Shown here: piece after piece, positions 27,398 to 36,913 of the stretch
Position numbering within the stretch: the stretch's first letter is position 1
Layout: the number at the start of each line of letters is the position of its first letter
Assembly: GCF_014851685.1 (NCBI RefSeq)
Contig: NZ_JACVAC010000001.1
Location: 983,963 to 1,047,962, forward strand
Direction: 5' to 3'
DNA from: Pseudomonas sp. PDM05
Lineage (GTDB): Bacteria; Pseudomonadota; Gammaproteobacteria; Pseudomonadales; Pseudomonadaceae
Length of the DNA stretch: 64,000 bases
Notes under the pieces: model-generated
Seen by the model: the letters and a program-made list of their open reading frames with translations, nothing else
The model's database searches: none
Told to the model about the DNA's origin: nothing
Position numbers and translations under genes: made by a program

Positions 27398-28930
27398 ATG
27401 CGCTCTCTGACCCTGCACCTGAAAATCCTGATCACCATCCTGGTGGTGTTGGGTATTTCGGTCACCGCCTACCAGATTTTCGTGCTGGGGATCCCCGTTA
27501 CCGAGGACGCCACCGACGACTTGTGGAATATCGACGCCAAGGTCGAGTTCGTCGCCAACCCGAAGGACCCGGTGAAGATCCAAATGTTCGTGCCGCCGCT
27601 GAGCCGCGACTTCGTCAGCCTCAACGAGAGCTTCATCTCGAACAACTACGGGGTCAGCGTCAACCGCATCGACGGCAACCGCAAGGTGACCTGGTCGGCG
27701 CGCCGCGCCAAAGGCAACCAGACCCTGTATTACCGCCTGGTGCTGACCAAGCGTTACAGCGGTGAAAAGGTCAAGATCAAGGGCCCGACCTTCCGCGACA
27801 GCATCGCCGTGGAAGGCCCGGAAAAAATCGCCGCCGAAGCCCTGTTGGCGCCGATCCGCCAGCACTCGGCCGACGTCGAGACCTTCATCACCGAAGCCAT
27901 CAAACGCACCAACAACCTCAACGACGACAACGTGAAGCTGCTGCTGGCGGGCGACCCGTCGACGCCGCACAAGGCCAAGATCGTCGAGTTGCTGCTGTCC
28001 ATCGCCCACGTGCCGGTGGAAAAAGTCCACACCATCCGCCTCGTCGCCGACCAACCGCAAACCCCGGAGCTGTGGCTGCGCAGTTTCAACGGCAATGACT
28101 GGCTGTACTTCAACCCGGAAACCGGCGAACAAGGCCTGCCCGCCGACCGCCTGCTGTGGTGGACTGGCGATGAAAACCTGATCACAGTGGATGGCGGCAA
28201 GAAAGCCATGGTGACCTTCAGCCTGAACAACAGCGAGATGAACGCGATTCGCCTGGCCAAGCTGACGGACGAAAACACCGACGCCAACTTCCTCGAATAC
28301 TCGTTGTACGGCCTGCCGCTGCAAACCCAGCAGACCTTCATGATCATGGTGATGATCCCGATCGGCGTGCTGGTGATCCTGATCCTGCGCAACCTGATCG
28401 GCTTGCAGACGCTGGGCACCTTCACCCCGGTGCTGATCGCCCTGGCCTTCCGCGAGACGCAGTTGGGCTTCGGGATTGTGCTGTTCACGATTATCACGGC
28501 GCTGGGGCTTTCGTTGCGCTCCTACCTGGAGCATTTGAAGTTGCAGATGCTGCCGAGGCTGTCGGTGGTGCTGACCTTCGTGGTGGTGCTGATCGCCGCC
28601 ATCAGCCTGTTCAGCCACAAGCTGGGCCTGGAGCGCGGCTTGTCGGTGGCGCTGTTCCCTATGGTGATCCTGACCATGACCATCGAACGCCTGTCGATCA
28701 CCTGGGAGGAACGCGGCGCCAACCATGCGCTGAAAGTGGCGATCGGCACGTTGTTCGCCGCGTCCCTGGCGCACCTGATCATGAGCGTGCCGGAACTGGT
28801 TTACTTCGTGTTTACCTTCCCGGCGATCCTGTTGATCCTGGTGGGCTTCATGCTGGCCATGGGGCGTTATCGCGGCTACCGCCTGACCGAGCTGGTGCGT
28901 TTCAAGGCGTTCTTGAAGGCTGACCAGTAA
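27398..28930 (+). CDS. Inactive transglutaminase fused to 7TM domain
   Basis: 510 residues. An N-terminal membrane anchor (LHLKILITILVVLGISVTAYQIFVLGI) is followed by a periplasmic domain of about 300 residues resembling a transglutaminase fold (LLLSIAHVPVEKVHTIRLV, ELWLRSFNGNDWLYFNPETGEQG) without an evident Cys-His-Asp triad. From about 310 onward there are several membrane helices ending TELVRFKAFLKADQ. It sits between the retropepsin-like and ATP-grasp genes. Its stop overlaps the ligase start as TAATG, indicating tight coupling. Confidence 0.88.
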   Translation: MRSLTLHLKILITILVVLGISVTAYQIFVLGIPVTEDATDDLWNIDAKVEFVANPKDPVKIQMFVPPLSRDFVSLNESFISNNYGVSVNRIDGNRKVTWSARRAKGNQTLYYRLVLTKRYSGEKVKIKGPTFRDSIAVEGPEKIAAEALLAPIRQHSADVETFITEAIKRTNNLNDDNVKLLLAGDPSTPHKAKIVELLLSIAHVPVEKVHTIRLVADQPQTPELWLRSFNGNDWLYFNPETGEQGLPADRLLWWTGDENLITVDGGKKAMVTFSLNNSEMNAIRLAKLTDENTDANFLEYSLYGLPLQTQQTFMIMVMIPIGVLVILILRNLIGLQTLGTFTPVLIALAFRETQLGFGIVLFTIITALGLSLRSYLEHLKLQMLPRLSVVLTFVVVLIAAISLFSHKLGLERGLSVALFPMVILTMTIERLSITWEERGANHALKVAIGTLFAASLAHLIMSVPELVYFVFTFPAILLILVGFMLAMGRYRGYRLTELVRFKAFLKADQ

Positions 28931-29916
28931 TGTTCGGTTTCTGGAAGACCTGGAAAGCCCTCGAAGCGCGGGGAATCATGGGCATCAACCGGCGTAATGC
29001 CGACTACGTGCTCAAGTACAACAAGCGCAGCCTGTACCCGATCGTGGATGACAAGATCATCACCAAGGAACGGGCGATTGCCGCTGGCATCCACGTGCCG
29101 CAAATGTACGGAGTGATCTCCACCGAGAAGGAAATCGACAAGCTCGACGAGATCATCGGTGGGCGCAGCGACTTCGTGATCAAGCCGGCCCAGGGCGCCG
29201 GCGGTGATGGCATCCTGGTGGTGGCGGACCGCTTCGAGGGCCGCTATCGCACGGTGTCGGGCAAGATCATCAGCCATGAAGAAATCGAGCATCAGATCTC
29301 CAGCATCCTCACCGGCCTGTATTCCCTGGGCGGCCACCGTGACCGCGCGCTGATCGAGTACCGCGTGGTACCCGACCAGATCTTCAAGAGCATCAGCTAC
29401 GAAGGCGTGCCGGACATCCGCATCATTGTGCTGATGGGTTACCCGGTGATGGCCATGTTGCGCCTGCCGACACGCCAGTCCGGCGGCAAGGCCAACCTGC
29501 ACCAGGGCGCCATCGGCGTGGGCGTCGACCTGGCCACCGGCCTGACCCTGCGGGGCACCTGGCTGAACAACATCATCACCAAACACCCCGACACCACCAA
29601 CGCGGTGGACGGCGTGCAACTGCCCAACTGGGACGGTTTCATGAAGCTCGCGGCCGGTTGCTACGAGCTGTGCGGGCTGGGTTATATCGGCGTGGACATG
29701 GTGCTCGACCAGGAAAAAGGCCCGCTGATCCTGGAACTGAATGCGCGGCCGGGGCTGAATATCCAGATCGCCAACGACTGCGGGCTGACCCTGCGCACCC
29801 ACGCGGTGGAAGCACGGTTGGAGGAGCTGAAAGCGGCTGGCGTGAGCGAAACTCCGGAAGAACGGGTGAAATTTGTGCAGGAAATGTTTGGGCATATTCC
29901 GCCGGTTGAAGGTTGA
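28930..29916 (+). CDS. Alpha-L-glutamate ligase-like ATP-grasp protein
   Basis: 328 residues of the RimK-like ATP-grasp family. ATP-binding segments are DFVIKPAQGAGGDGILVV, IEYRVVPDQIF and the metal site MVLDQEKGPLILELNARPGLNIQIAN. Related ligases add glutamate or other amino acids to a carboxylate. It has no signal peptide, so it acts in the cytoplasm while its two operon partners are exported or in the membrane. This suggests the product crosses the inner membrane. In P. aeruginosa the same three genes lie next to ppsR; here prp and cysteine genes intervene. Confidence 0.9.
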   Translation: MFGFWKTWKALEARGIMGINRRNADYVLKYNKRSLYPIVDDKIITKERAIAAGIHVPQMYGVISTEKEIDKLDEIIGGRSDFVIKPAQGAGGDGILVVADRFEGRYRTVSGKIISHEEIEHQISSILTGLYSLGGHRDRALIEYRVVPDQIFKSISYEGVPDIRIIVLMGYPVMAMLRLPTRQSGGKANLHQGAIGVGVDLATGLTLRGTWLNNIITKHPDTTNAVDGVQLPNWDGFMKLAAGCYELCGLGYIGVDMVLDQEKGPLILELNARPGLNIQIANDCGLTLRTHAVEARLEELKAAGVSETPEERVKFVQEMFGHIPPVEG

Positions 29917-29979
29917 TCCGGCCCTCAAACTGTCTATCCCCGACATCCCCTCTAGGAGCTAGTCCTACAGGGGACTACA

Positions 29980-31359
29980 ATGCCCTCCCCCGCGCCCATG
30001 GCTGATCCACCCCGCATGTCGACCTGTTCTGTACACCCGCTGCCCTACCGGACCAACCCCGTCGAGTATTTCGCAGCGATTCGCCATGCGCCTGGCGCGG
30101 TGCTGCTGGACAGCGGCCGCCCGGCTGCCGAGCGTGGCCGCTATGACCTGCTCAGCGCCTGGCCTGTAGAGACATTGACGGTATCGCCTGACGAAAACGG
30201 TAGTGATTTCCTGCAACGCCTGCGGGAAAACCTGGCGCAGCTAGGTGAGGCGGATTTGCCGGCCGGTTATGCACTGCCGTTTGCCGGCGGCTTGATCGGC
30301 TACCTGAGCTATGACTTTGGCCGGCACCTTGAGCAGATGCCCCATCTGGCAGCCGACGATTTACACCTGCCGGATGCGCGTTTTGGGCTGTACGCCTGGG
30401 CGCTGATCAGTGATCACCAGGCGCAGACCAGCCAATTGGTGTTTCATCCGACACTGCCCGCCAATGAGCGGCAACGGCTGATCGCGCTGTTCAGCGCTGA
30501 AGCCAGCGACATACCGGTGCCTTTCAAGCTTCAAGGCCCCATGGCCCCCGACCTCACCGCCGAGGCCTATCGACAGGCCATCGTGCGGATTCAGGACTAC
30601 ATCCAGGCCGGCGACTGCTACCAGGTCAACTTTGCCCAGCGCTTTCGCGCGCCGTGCAGCGGGGACCCGTGGGTCGCCTACTGCGCCCTGCGCGCAGCCT
30701 GCCCTACGCCTTTCTCCGGGTTCCAGAGCCTGCCCGATGACGGCGCCGTGCTGAGCCTGTCGCCGGAACGCTTCGTGCACATCAGCGAACGCCGCGTTGA
30801 AACCCGCCCGATCAAAGGCACCCGCCCCCGTGGCCTGACGCCAGAAGAAGACGCCGCCAACGCCGCCGAACTGCTGACCAGCCCCAAGGATCGCGCCGAA
30901 AACCTGATGATCGTCGACCTGCTGCGCAACGACCTCGGCCGCACCTGCCGCACCGGCTCGGTGAGCGTGCCGGAACTGTTCAGCCTGGAAAGCTACCCCA
31001 ACGTGCACCATCTGGTCAGCAGCGTTGTCGGCACCCTGGCCGATGACAAGGACGCCCTCGACTTGATCGCCGGCAGCTTCCCCGGCGGCTCCATCACCGG
31101 CGCACCGAAGATCCGCGCGATGCAGATCATCGACGAGCTTGAACCTACAAGGCGCGGTTTGTACTGCGGCTCGTTGGTGTACCTGGACGTGCGTGGCGAG
31201 ATGGACAGTTCCATCGCCATCCGCAGCTTGCTGGTCAAGGACGGGCAGGTTTGTTGCTGGGGCGGCGGCGGGATTGTCGCGGACTCGGAATGGGAGGCGG
31301 AGTACCAGGAGTCGCTGACGAAGGTGCGGGTGTTGTTGGAGACACTGGACGGTTTGTAG
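29980..31359 (+). CDS. pabB: Aminodeoxychorismate synthase component I
   Basis: 459 residues; the ATG at 29980 has AGGGGA six bases upstream, better than in-frame ATGs at 29998 and 30016. It makes 4-amino-4-deoxychorismate for folate. The chorismate-binding domain is clear: PIKGTRPRGLTPEEDAANAAELLTSPKDRAENLMIVDLLRNDLGR and the GGSITGAPKIRAMQIIDELEP motif. The PIKGT lysine is the nucleophile of PabB, where anthranilate synthase has PIAGT. An N-terminal half with GGLIGYLSYDFGR precedes it. It is followed by thrH (convergent) and cysH, as in P. aeruginosa. Confidence 0.95.
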   Translation: MPSPAPMADPPRMSTCSVHPLPYRTNPVEYFAAIRHAPGAVLLDSGRPAAERGRYDLLSAWPVETLTVSPDENGSDFLQRLRENLAQLGEADLPAGYALPFAGGLIGYLSYDFGRHLEQMPHLAADDLHLPDARFGLYAWALISDHQAQTSQLVFHPTLPANERQRLIALFSAEASDIPVPFKLQGPMAPDLTAEAYRQAIVRIQDYIQAGDCYQVNFAQRFRAPCSGDPWVAYCALRAACPTPFSGFQSLPDDGAVLSLSPERFVHISERRVETRPIKGTRPRGLTPEEDAANAAELLTSPKDRAENLMIVDLLRNDLGRTCRTGSVSVPELFSLESYPNVHHLVSSVVGTLADDKDALDLIAGSFPGGSITGAPKIRAMQIIDELEPTRRGLYCGSLVYLDVRGEMDSSIAIRSLLVKDGQVCCWGGGGIVADSEWEAEYQESLTKVRVLLETLDGL

Positions 31360-31363
31360 TGAC

Positions 31364-31469
31364 TGGGCTGGCCTCTTCGCAGGCAAGCCAGCTCCCACAC
31401 TTGACCGAGTTCCATCATGAGAATGCAGTCAAATGTGGGAGCGGGCTTGCCCGCGAAGAGGCCAGCCGC
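31364..31469. repeat. Inside-out REP pair
   Basis: The left unit reads GGCCTCTTCGCAGGCAAGCC then CAGCTCCCACA; the right unit is its inverse TGTGGGAGCGGGC to GAAGAGGCC. The CTCCCACA ends face inward, opposite to the other doublets. Both arms pair over about 30 bases between pabB and thrH. Confidence 0.88.
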
Positions 31470-31482
31470 CGCGCTGAAAGCC

Positions 31483-32100
31483 TTACAGGCTCAACGACCG
31501 ATTCGACGCTTTGATAAATTCCAGCTTCAAATCCTCAAACGTGTGCACCGCCGGGAACTGCGGGAACTCGCGGATCACATTCTCCGGCGCATGGAACAGG
31601 ATCCCACGGTCGGCCTCGCCCAACATGGTGGTGTCATTGTAGGAATCGCCCGCAGCAATCACCCGGTAGTACAGGCTTTTGAACGCCAGTACTGACTGAC
31701 GCTTGGGGTCTTTCTGGCGCAGTTGGTAACTCACCACGCGGTCGGTTTCGTCGGTGATCAGACGGTGGCACAGCAGTGTCGGGAAGCCCAGTTGGCGCAT
31801 CAGCGGCTGGGAGAATTCATAGAAGGTGTCCGACAGAATCACCACCTGGAAGCGTTCGCGCAGCCAGTTGACGAACTCGATCGCGCCGTCCAGCGGCTTG
31901 AGGGTGGCAATCACTTCCTGGATGTCGGCGAGCTTGAGCCCATGTTCGTCAAGAATGCGCAGGCGCTGCTTCATCAGCACGTCGTAGTCGGGAATGTCAC
32001 GGGTGGTGGCCCGCAGGGATTCAATACCGGTTTTTTCGGCGAAGGCGATCCAGATTTCCGGAACCAGCACCCCTTCCAGGTCGAGACAGGCAATTTCCAC
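31483..32100 (-). CDS. thrH: ThrH, phosphoserine phosphatase/phosphoserine:homoserine phosphotransferase
   Basis: 205 residues of the HAD superfamily. Motif I is DLEGV (D7 nucleophile, Glu9 in place of the usual Asp, typical of ThrH), motif II is VILSDT, and motif III/IV is [11 protein letters not shown]. In P. aeruginosa ThrH dephosphorylates phosphoserine and can pass the phosphate to homoserine, linking serine and threonine synthesis. It is divergent from cysH across about 150 bases, the same arrangement as in P. aeruginosa PA1756-PA1757. Confidence 0.95.
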   Translation of the reverse strand: MEIACLDLEGVLVPEIWIAFAEKTGIESLRATTRDIPDYDVLMKQRLRILDEHGLKLADIQEVIATLKPLDGAIEFVNWLRERFQVVILSDTFYEFSQPLMRQLGFPTLLCHRLITDETDRVVSYQLRQKDPKRQSVLAFKSLYYRVIAAGDSYNDTTMLGEADRGILFHAPENVIREFPQFPAVHTFEDLKLEFIKASNRSLSL

Positions 32101-32253
32101 AAGACACTCCTATTTATATTGTTGACGTTGAGCGAGCAAAAGGACTGCCGAACTCTAGCGATTCAAGCTCGCGGCCGCAACGCAGGGCGGATTTTGATAC
32201 CATCGCCCACCTATAGAGCGCTTAGCGCCACTGACCTTGTAGGAACCGTGCTG

Positions 32254-32988
32254 ATGAACCAAGCCTTCGACGTCGCTGAACTCGCCGCGACTTATGCCAA
32301 CAAGTCCGCCCAGGACATTCTCAAACTGGCGTTCAGCCAGTTCGGCGATGACCTGTGGATTTCCTTCAGCGGTGCCGAGGACGTGGTGCTGGTGGACATG
32401 GCCTGGAAGCTGAACAAGAACGTCAAGGTGTTCAGCCTCGACACCGGCCGCCTGCACCCGGAGACCTACCGGTTCATCGAGCAGGTGCGTGAGTTCTACA
32501 AAATCGACATCGAGCTGATCTCGCCGGACCAGACCAAGCTGGAACCCTTCGTCAAGGAGAAGGGCCTGTTCAGCTTCTACAAGGACGGTCATGGCGAATG
32601 CTGCGGCGTGCGCAAGATCGAGCCCCTGCGCCGCAAACTGTCCGGTGTCAGCGCCTGGGCTACCGGCCAGCGCCGCGACCAGAGCCCAGGCACCCGCAGC
32701 CAGGTAGCGGCGCTGGAAATCGACTCGGCGTTCTCCACGCCAGAGCGCACGCTGTACAAGTTCAACCCCCTGGCACAGATGACCAGCGAAGAGATCTGGG
32801 GCTACATCCGCATGCTGGAACTGCCGTACAACAGCCTGCATGAGCGTGGCTTTATCAGCATCGGCTGCGAGCCGTGCACCCGCCCGGTGTTGCCGAACCA
32901 GCATGAGCGCGAAGGGCGTTGGTGGTGGGAGGAAGCGACGCAGAAGGAATGTGGGCTGCATGCGGGGAACATCATCAGCAAGGCTTGA
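32254..32988 (+). CDS. cysH: Assimilatory adenylylsulfate (APS/PAPS) reductase
   Basis: 244 residues from the ATG at 32254, preceded by AGGAACC; an in-frame GTG lies 6 bases upstream, and the long upstream extension of the frame is not conserved. It reduces APS to sulfite in sulfur assimilation. Cys116-Cys117 and Cys205-x2-Cys208 supply a 4Fe-4S cluster, which marks the APS-using type. The catalytic Cys233 lies in KECGLH near the C-terminus. The P-loop-like [10 protein letters not shown] is at 38-47. It feeds the same sulfur pool as the thiocarboxylate operon at 8969-14511. Confidence 0.95.
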   Translation: MNQAFDVAELAATYANKSAQDILKLAFSQFGDDLWISFSGAEDVVLVDMAWKLNKNVKVFSLDTGRLHPETYRFIEQVREFYKIDIELISPDQTKLEPFVKEKGLFSFYKDGHGECCGVRKIEPLRRKLSGVSAWATGQRRDQSPGTRSQVAALEIDSAFSTPERTLYKFNPLAQMTSEEIWGYIRMLELPYNSLHERGFISIGCEPCTRPVLPNQHEREGRWWWEEATQKECGLHAGNIISKA

Positions 32989-33021
32989 GGCTGATGCAGT
33001 AAACAATCTGGAATGAGCTTA

Positions 33022-33113
33022 TGTGGGAGCGGGCTTGCTCGCGAATGCGGTGTATCAGTGATGAATGTATCAACTGACACTCCGCATTCGCGAGCAAGCC
33101 CGCTCCCACATTT
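33022..33113. repeat. REP doublet
   Basis: Inverted GTGGGAGCGGGCTTGCTCGCGAATGCGG units with a matching right arm, 33 bases after the cysH stop. Confidence 0.92.
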
Positions 33114-33471
33114 GTTTTGTATTAGCCATTAGAGATGTACACACACGTGTAACTATCGGTGCCATTTATGTGTGCAATTTTTGCTTGTACGCACCAATAC
33201 GTAACACCTCTTCCCGCCCATCTTTCCCGTTCGTGAATCGCCCTCTTCCCGCCAAAAAATAAATAGCTGTTCAATCGGTCAATTTATATTTCTTGTAATT
33301 CAGTCATTTATTTATCCCACCTACAAAAACGAAATTACCTACAGTTTTCATAGATCGAAAACTGGCACGCATGTGGCTTAAGGTGAAAAGCGCTTTGTAT
33401 ACAATAAATACAAAACCTACATACACTTTGCCATCTGCGGCTCTCCTGCGGATGTGCTGGAGCCTGCCGGA
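33114..33471 (+). promoter_or_regulatory. AT-rich promoter region of the NCS1/racemase operon with palindrome
   Basis: 358 bases without a gene. TTGTATACAA at 33395-33404 is a perfect palindrome of the type bound by FCD-type GntR regulators, 68 bases before the transporter ATG. The region is markedly richer in A+T than its neighbours. No regulator of that class is next door; the nearest regulator is the LysR gene at 35864. Confidence 0.5.
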
Positions 33472-34998
33472 ATGCGTACAAGTCTCTCGAATAACATCGC
33501 ACTGGATCTGCCCTCCGCCCTCCACCCCGCGGCCGTCGACCCTGGCCCGCTGGTGCTGAGCCCGCGCCTGCACAACAAGGACCTGGCGCCCACCAAAGTC
33601 GAAGGGCGACGCTGGGGGCGCTACAGCATCTTTGCGCTATGGACCAACGACGTGCACAACATCGCCAACTATTCATTCGCCATTGGCTTATATGCACTGG
33701 GCCTGGGCGGCTGGCAGATATTGCTGTCCCTCGGCATTGGCGCTGCGCTGGTGTATTTCTTCATGAACTTGTCGGGTTACATGGGGCAGAAGACCGGCGT
33801 GCCGTTCCCGGTGATCAGCCGCATCAGTTTCGGTATTCATGGCGCACAGATTCCGGCGTTGATCCGCGCCGTCATCGCCATTGCCTGGTTTGGTATCCAG
33901 ACCTACCTGGCCTCGGTGGTTTTCCGCGTGCTGCTGACCGCCATTCATCCAGGCTTTGCCGACTATGACCACGACTCGATCCTCGGTCTGTCCTCCCTGG
34001 GCTGGGCGTGTTTTGTGGCGATCTGGCTGGTGCAACTGGTGATCCTGGCCTACGGCATGGAAATGGTGCGCCGCTACGAAGGCTTCGCCGGGCCGGTGAT
34101 TTTGCTGACCGTGGCCGCGCTGGCCGGTTGGATGTATTTCCAGACCGGCGGCAGCATCGCCTGGTCGATCCGCGAGCCGCTCAGCGGTGGTGAGATGTGG
34201 CGCAATATCTTCGCGGGCGGCGCGCTGTGGCTGTCGATCTACGGCACGCTGATCCTCAACTTCTGCGACTTCGCCCGCTCCTCGCCCTGCCGCAAGACCA
34301 TCCAGGTCGGCAACTTCTGGGGCCTGCCGGTGAACATCCTGGTGTTTGCCGCGATCACCGTGCTGCTGTGCGGCGGGCAATTCCAACTCAACGGCCGGGT
34401 AATCGAAAGCCCGACCGAAATCATCGCCGCCATCCCGAACACCTTCTTCCTGGTCCTGGGTTGCCTGGCGTTCCTGATCGTCACCGTGGCGGTGAATATC
34501 ATGGCCAACTTTGTCGCGCCGGCCTTTGTATTGAGCAACCTGGCGCCCAAGTACCTGAACTTCCGTCGTGCCGGGTTGATCAGCGCCACCGTGGCCGTAC
34601 TGATCCTGCCGTGGAACCTCTACAACAGCCCGCTGGTGATCGTGTACTTCCTGTCGGGCCTGGGCGCGCTGCTGGGGCCGTTGTACGGGGTGATCATGGT
34701 CGATTACTGGCTGATCCGTAAAAGCCGGGTAGATGTGCTGCAACTGTATAGCGAAGACCCGAATGGCGCTTATTACTACAGCCGCGGGGTCAATCTGCGT
34801 GCCGTAGCGGCATTTGTTCCTGCGGCAGTGATCGCCATTCTCCTGGCCCTGCTGCCCGGTTTCGCCAGCGTGTCACCGTTCTCCTGGATGTTTGGCGCCG
34901 GTATTGCAGGGTTGCTCTACCTGCTGATCGCCAAGCGCCAGCCGTTCTACGCCGATGTCAGTGGCGAAAGCATTGCCGTCGATAACGTCAGCCATTAA
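33472..34998 (+). CDS. NCS1-family nucleobase/hydantoin/allantoin:cation symporter
   Basis: 508 residues from the ATG at 33472 (MRTSLSNNIALDLPSALHP) with GGAG upstream. It has about twelve membrane helices. The first begins FALWTNDVHNIANYSFAIGLYALGLGG, the family region carrying the substrate and sodium sites. NFCDFARSSPCRKTIQVGNFWGLPVN and the PLYGVIMVDYWLIRK loop are conserved NCS1 segments. It imports a purine, hydantoin or allantoin-like ring across the inner membrane. The downstream racemase homologue supports a hydantoin/allantoin-like substrate, but this is inference. Confidence 0.9.
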   Translation: MRTSLSNNIALDLPSALHPAAVDPGPLVLSPRLHNKDLAPTKVEGRRWGRYSIFALWTNDVHNIANYSFAIGLYALGLGGWQILLSLGIGAALVYFFMNLSGYMGQKTGVPFPVISRISFGIHGAQIPALIRAVIAIAWFGIQTYLASVVFRVLLTAIHPGFADYDHDSILGLSSLGWACFVAIWLVQLVILAYGMEMVRRYEGFAGPVILLTVAALAGWMYFQTGGSIAWSIREPLSGGEMWRNIFAGGALWLSIYGTLILNFCDFARSSPCRKTIQVGNFWGLPVNILVFAAITVLLCGGQFQLNGRVIESPTEIIAAIPNTFFLVLGCLAFLIVTVAVNIMANFVAPAFVLSNLAPKYLNFRRAGLISATVAVLILPWNLYNSPLVIVYFLSGLGALLGPLYGVIMVDYWLIRKSRVDVLQLYSEDPNGAYYYSRGVNLRAVAAFVPAAVIAILLALLPGFASVSPFSWMFGAGIAGLLYLLIAKRQPFYADVSGESIAVDNVSH

Positions 34999-35011
34999 TC
35001 AAGGACATTCC

Positions 35012-35740
35012 ATGCGCATCCTCGTGGTCAACGTCAACACCACCGAATCCATCACCGAAACCATCGCCCAGCAGGCACGCGCCGTGGCCGCGCCGGGCAC
35101 CGAGATTGTCGGGCTCACGCCTTACTTCGGCGCGGAATCGGTGGAGGGCAACTTTGAAAGCTACCTGGCGGCCATCGCGGTGATGGACCGGGTGATGGCC
35201 TACGACCAACCGTTCGATGCGGTGATTCAGGCCGGCTATGGCGAACACGGCCGCGAAGGCTTGCAGGAATTGTTGAACGTGCCGGTGGTGGACATCACCG
35301 AAGCCGCCGCCAGTACCGCGATGTTCCTCGGCCATGCCTACTCGGTGGTGACCACTCTCGACCGCACTGTGCCGCTGATCGAAGACCGCCTGAAACTCGC
35401 AGGGCTCTACCAGCGTTGCGCTTCGGTACGCGCCAGCGGCATGGCGGTGCTGGAGCTGGAAGAAGACCCGTTGGCCGCGATGGAAGCCATCGTGCGCCAG
35501 GCGGAACTGGCCATTCGCGAGGACAAGGCCGAGGTGATCTGCCTGGGTTGCGGTGGCATGGCCGGGCTGGATGAGCAGATCCGCCAGCGCACCGGCGTGC
35601 CGGTGGTGGATGGGGTGACAGCGGCGGTGACGATTGCCGAGTCGCTGGTACGACTGGGGTTGTCGACGTCGAAGATCAGGACCTATGCGACCCCCAGGCC
35701 AAAGAAGGTCATCGGTTGGCCGGGCCAGTTCGGCCGGTAG
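35012..35740 (+). CDS. Hydantoin/Asp-Glu racemase family protein with one catalytic cysteine missing
   Basis: 242 residues; the ATG at 35012 follows AAGGACATTCC. The fold matches hydantoin/allantoin racemases, which use two opposed cysteines. The second is present as Cys180 in CLGCGGMAGL. At the first site, usually ACFGDPG, this protein has AGYGEHG with Gly75 in place of Cys. Arylmalonate decarboxylase, in the same superfamily, also has only one Cys. It may therefore be a decarboxylase, a different isomerase or a binding protein, not a standard racemase. It is 13 bases after the NCS1 transporter. Confidence 0.85.
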   Translation: MRILVVNVNTTESITETIAQQARAVAAPGTEIVGLTPYFGAESVEGNFESYLAAIAVMDRVMAYDQPFDAVIQAGYGEHGREGLQELLNVPVVDITEAAASTAMFLGHAYSVVTTLDRTVPLIEDRLKLAGLYQRCASVRASGMAVLELEEDPLAAMEAIVRQAELAIREDKAEVICLGCGGMAGLDEQIRQRTGVPVVDGVTAAVTIAESLVRLGLSTSKIRTYATPRPKKVIGWPGQFGR

Positions 35741-35741
35741 A

Positions 35742-35852
35742 CCGAGCTGCCTGCATCGCCGACAAGCCCGGCTCCCACAGTTGATCGCAGTGCAACTGTG
35801 AAATGCATTCTCCTGTGGGAGCTGGCTTGCCTGCGATGCAGGCGACTCGGTC
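35742..35852. repeat. Inside-out REP pair
   Basis: The left unit CCGAGCTGCCTGCATCGC...GGCTCCCACAG and the right unit CTGTGGGAGCTGGCTTGCCTGCGATGCAGGCGACTCGG face each other with the CTCCCACA ends inward, between the convergent racemase-like and LysR genes. Confidence 0.85.
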
Positions 35853-35863
35853 CACCAGGAGGA

Positions 35864-36787
35864 TCAAACCGCACTGAAGCGCTGCCCCAACTGCTGCTCG
35901 GCAAACTGCTCGATAATGAAATCTACAAATGCGCGAGTCTTGCCAGGCAGCAGCTTATGTTCGGCGTAGTAGATGGAGATGTTGCCGTCGTCGACGTACC
36001 AGTCGGGCAGCACCCGCACCACCGCGCCGCTGTCCAGAAACGGCACAGCCATGGGCATACTCACCAAGGCAATGCCCAGACCCTGGGCGCTGGCGCAGCA
36101 GGCGGCCTCGGAGTCGCTCATGGTCATGCTCGGCTTGAGCACCAACGGCCGGTGCTCACGCTCGATACTGGTCAATTGCCAGGAACGTATGCGCCCGGTC
36201 TGCGGTGAGCGGATCAGGATGCCGAGGCAGCGCGACAAATCCTCGGGCGCCCGCACAGGCGGGCGTTGTGCCAAGTAATCCGGCGCGGCCACCAGCACCC
36301 GATGCGCGGGCGTGAGTTTGCGTGCCACCACACCTTGGGGCAGTTCAAAACCGCCGCCGATGGCCGCATCGAAGCCTTGGCCGATCAGGTCGACCTGGCG
36401 GTTATCGAAATGCCAGTCCGGGCTTATGTCCGGGAAGCGCGCCATGAACGCGCCCAACAGCGGCACCACGTAGCGGTTGCCAAACACCGTGCCCATACTG
36501 ACCTTGAGCGTGCCCACCGGCCGCCCTTCGGCGCTGGCCAGGTTGGCCACGGCGTTCTGGATGGTGGTGAGGCTGCCGCTGACTTCTTCAAGGAACAGCT
36601 TGCCGGCTTCGGTCAGGGTCAGGCGGCGGGTGCTGCGCTGGAACAGGCGCACACCAAGGCGCGCTTCCAGCTTGGCGACGCTTTTGCCCACCGCCGCCGG
36701 TGTCAGGCTCAGGTGCCGCGCCGCCTCGGCAAAACTGCCGCCTTCGGCGCTGCGCACAAAGCATTCGATACTGCCAAAGCTTTCCAT
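35864..36787 (-). CDS. LysR-family transcriptional regulator
   Basis: 307 residues. The N-terminal winged helix is GSIECFVRSAEGGSFAEAARHLSLTPAAVGKSVAKLEARLGVRLFQRSTRRLTLTEAG. The effector domain contains GTLKVSMGTVFGNRYVVPLLGAF and GFDAAIGGGFELPQGVVARKL. It is divergent from the SDR gene at 36914, so it most likely controls that gene; the 126-base spacer would hold the LysR box. The effector is unknown. It is convergent with the racemase-like gene and not obviously part of that operon. Confidence 0.93.
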   Translation of the reverse strand: MESFGSIECFVRSAEGGSFAEAARHLSLTPAAVGKSVAKLEARLGVRLFQRSTRRLTLTEAGKLFLEEVSGSLTTIQNAVANLASAEGRPVGTLKVSMGTVFGNRYVVPLLGAFMARFPDISPDWHFDNRQVDLIGQGFDAAIGGGFELPQGVVARKLTPAHRVLVAAPDYLAQRPPVRAPEDLSRCLGILIRSPQTGRIRSWQLTSIEREHRPLVLKPSMTMSDSEAACCASAQGLGIALVSMPMAVPFLDSGAVVRVLPDWYVDDGNISIYYAEHKLLPGKTRAFVDFIIEQFAEQQLGQRFSAV

Positions 36788-36913
36788 ATCGCCACACTCT
36801 AAACTTTTGGTTTACACAGACTATAGCAATCACGGTCTACCGATAGGTGTGGGTGAGGTCGATACTCGGCTCCAACAACAAGGCATCCCGCCTTGAACAG
36901 CTAGGAGATCGAC

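Noticed and set aside
31723..32253. Upstream extension of the cysH frame
   Set aside because: It runs antisense through thrH, and the conserved N-terminus begins at 32254 with an RBS.
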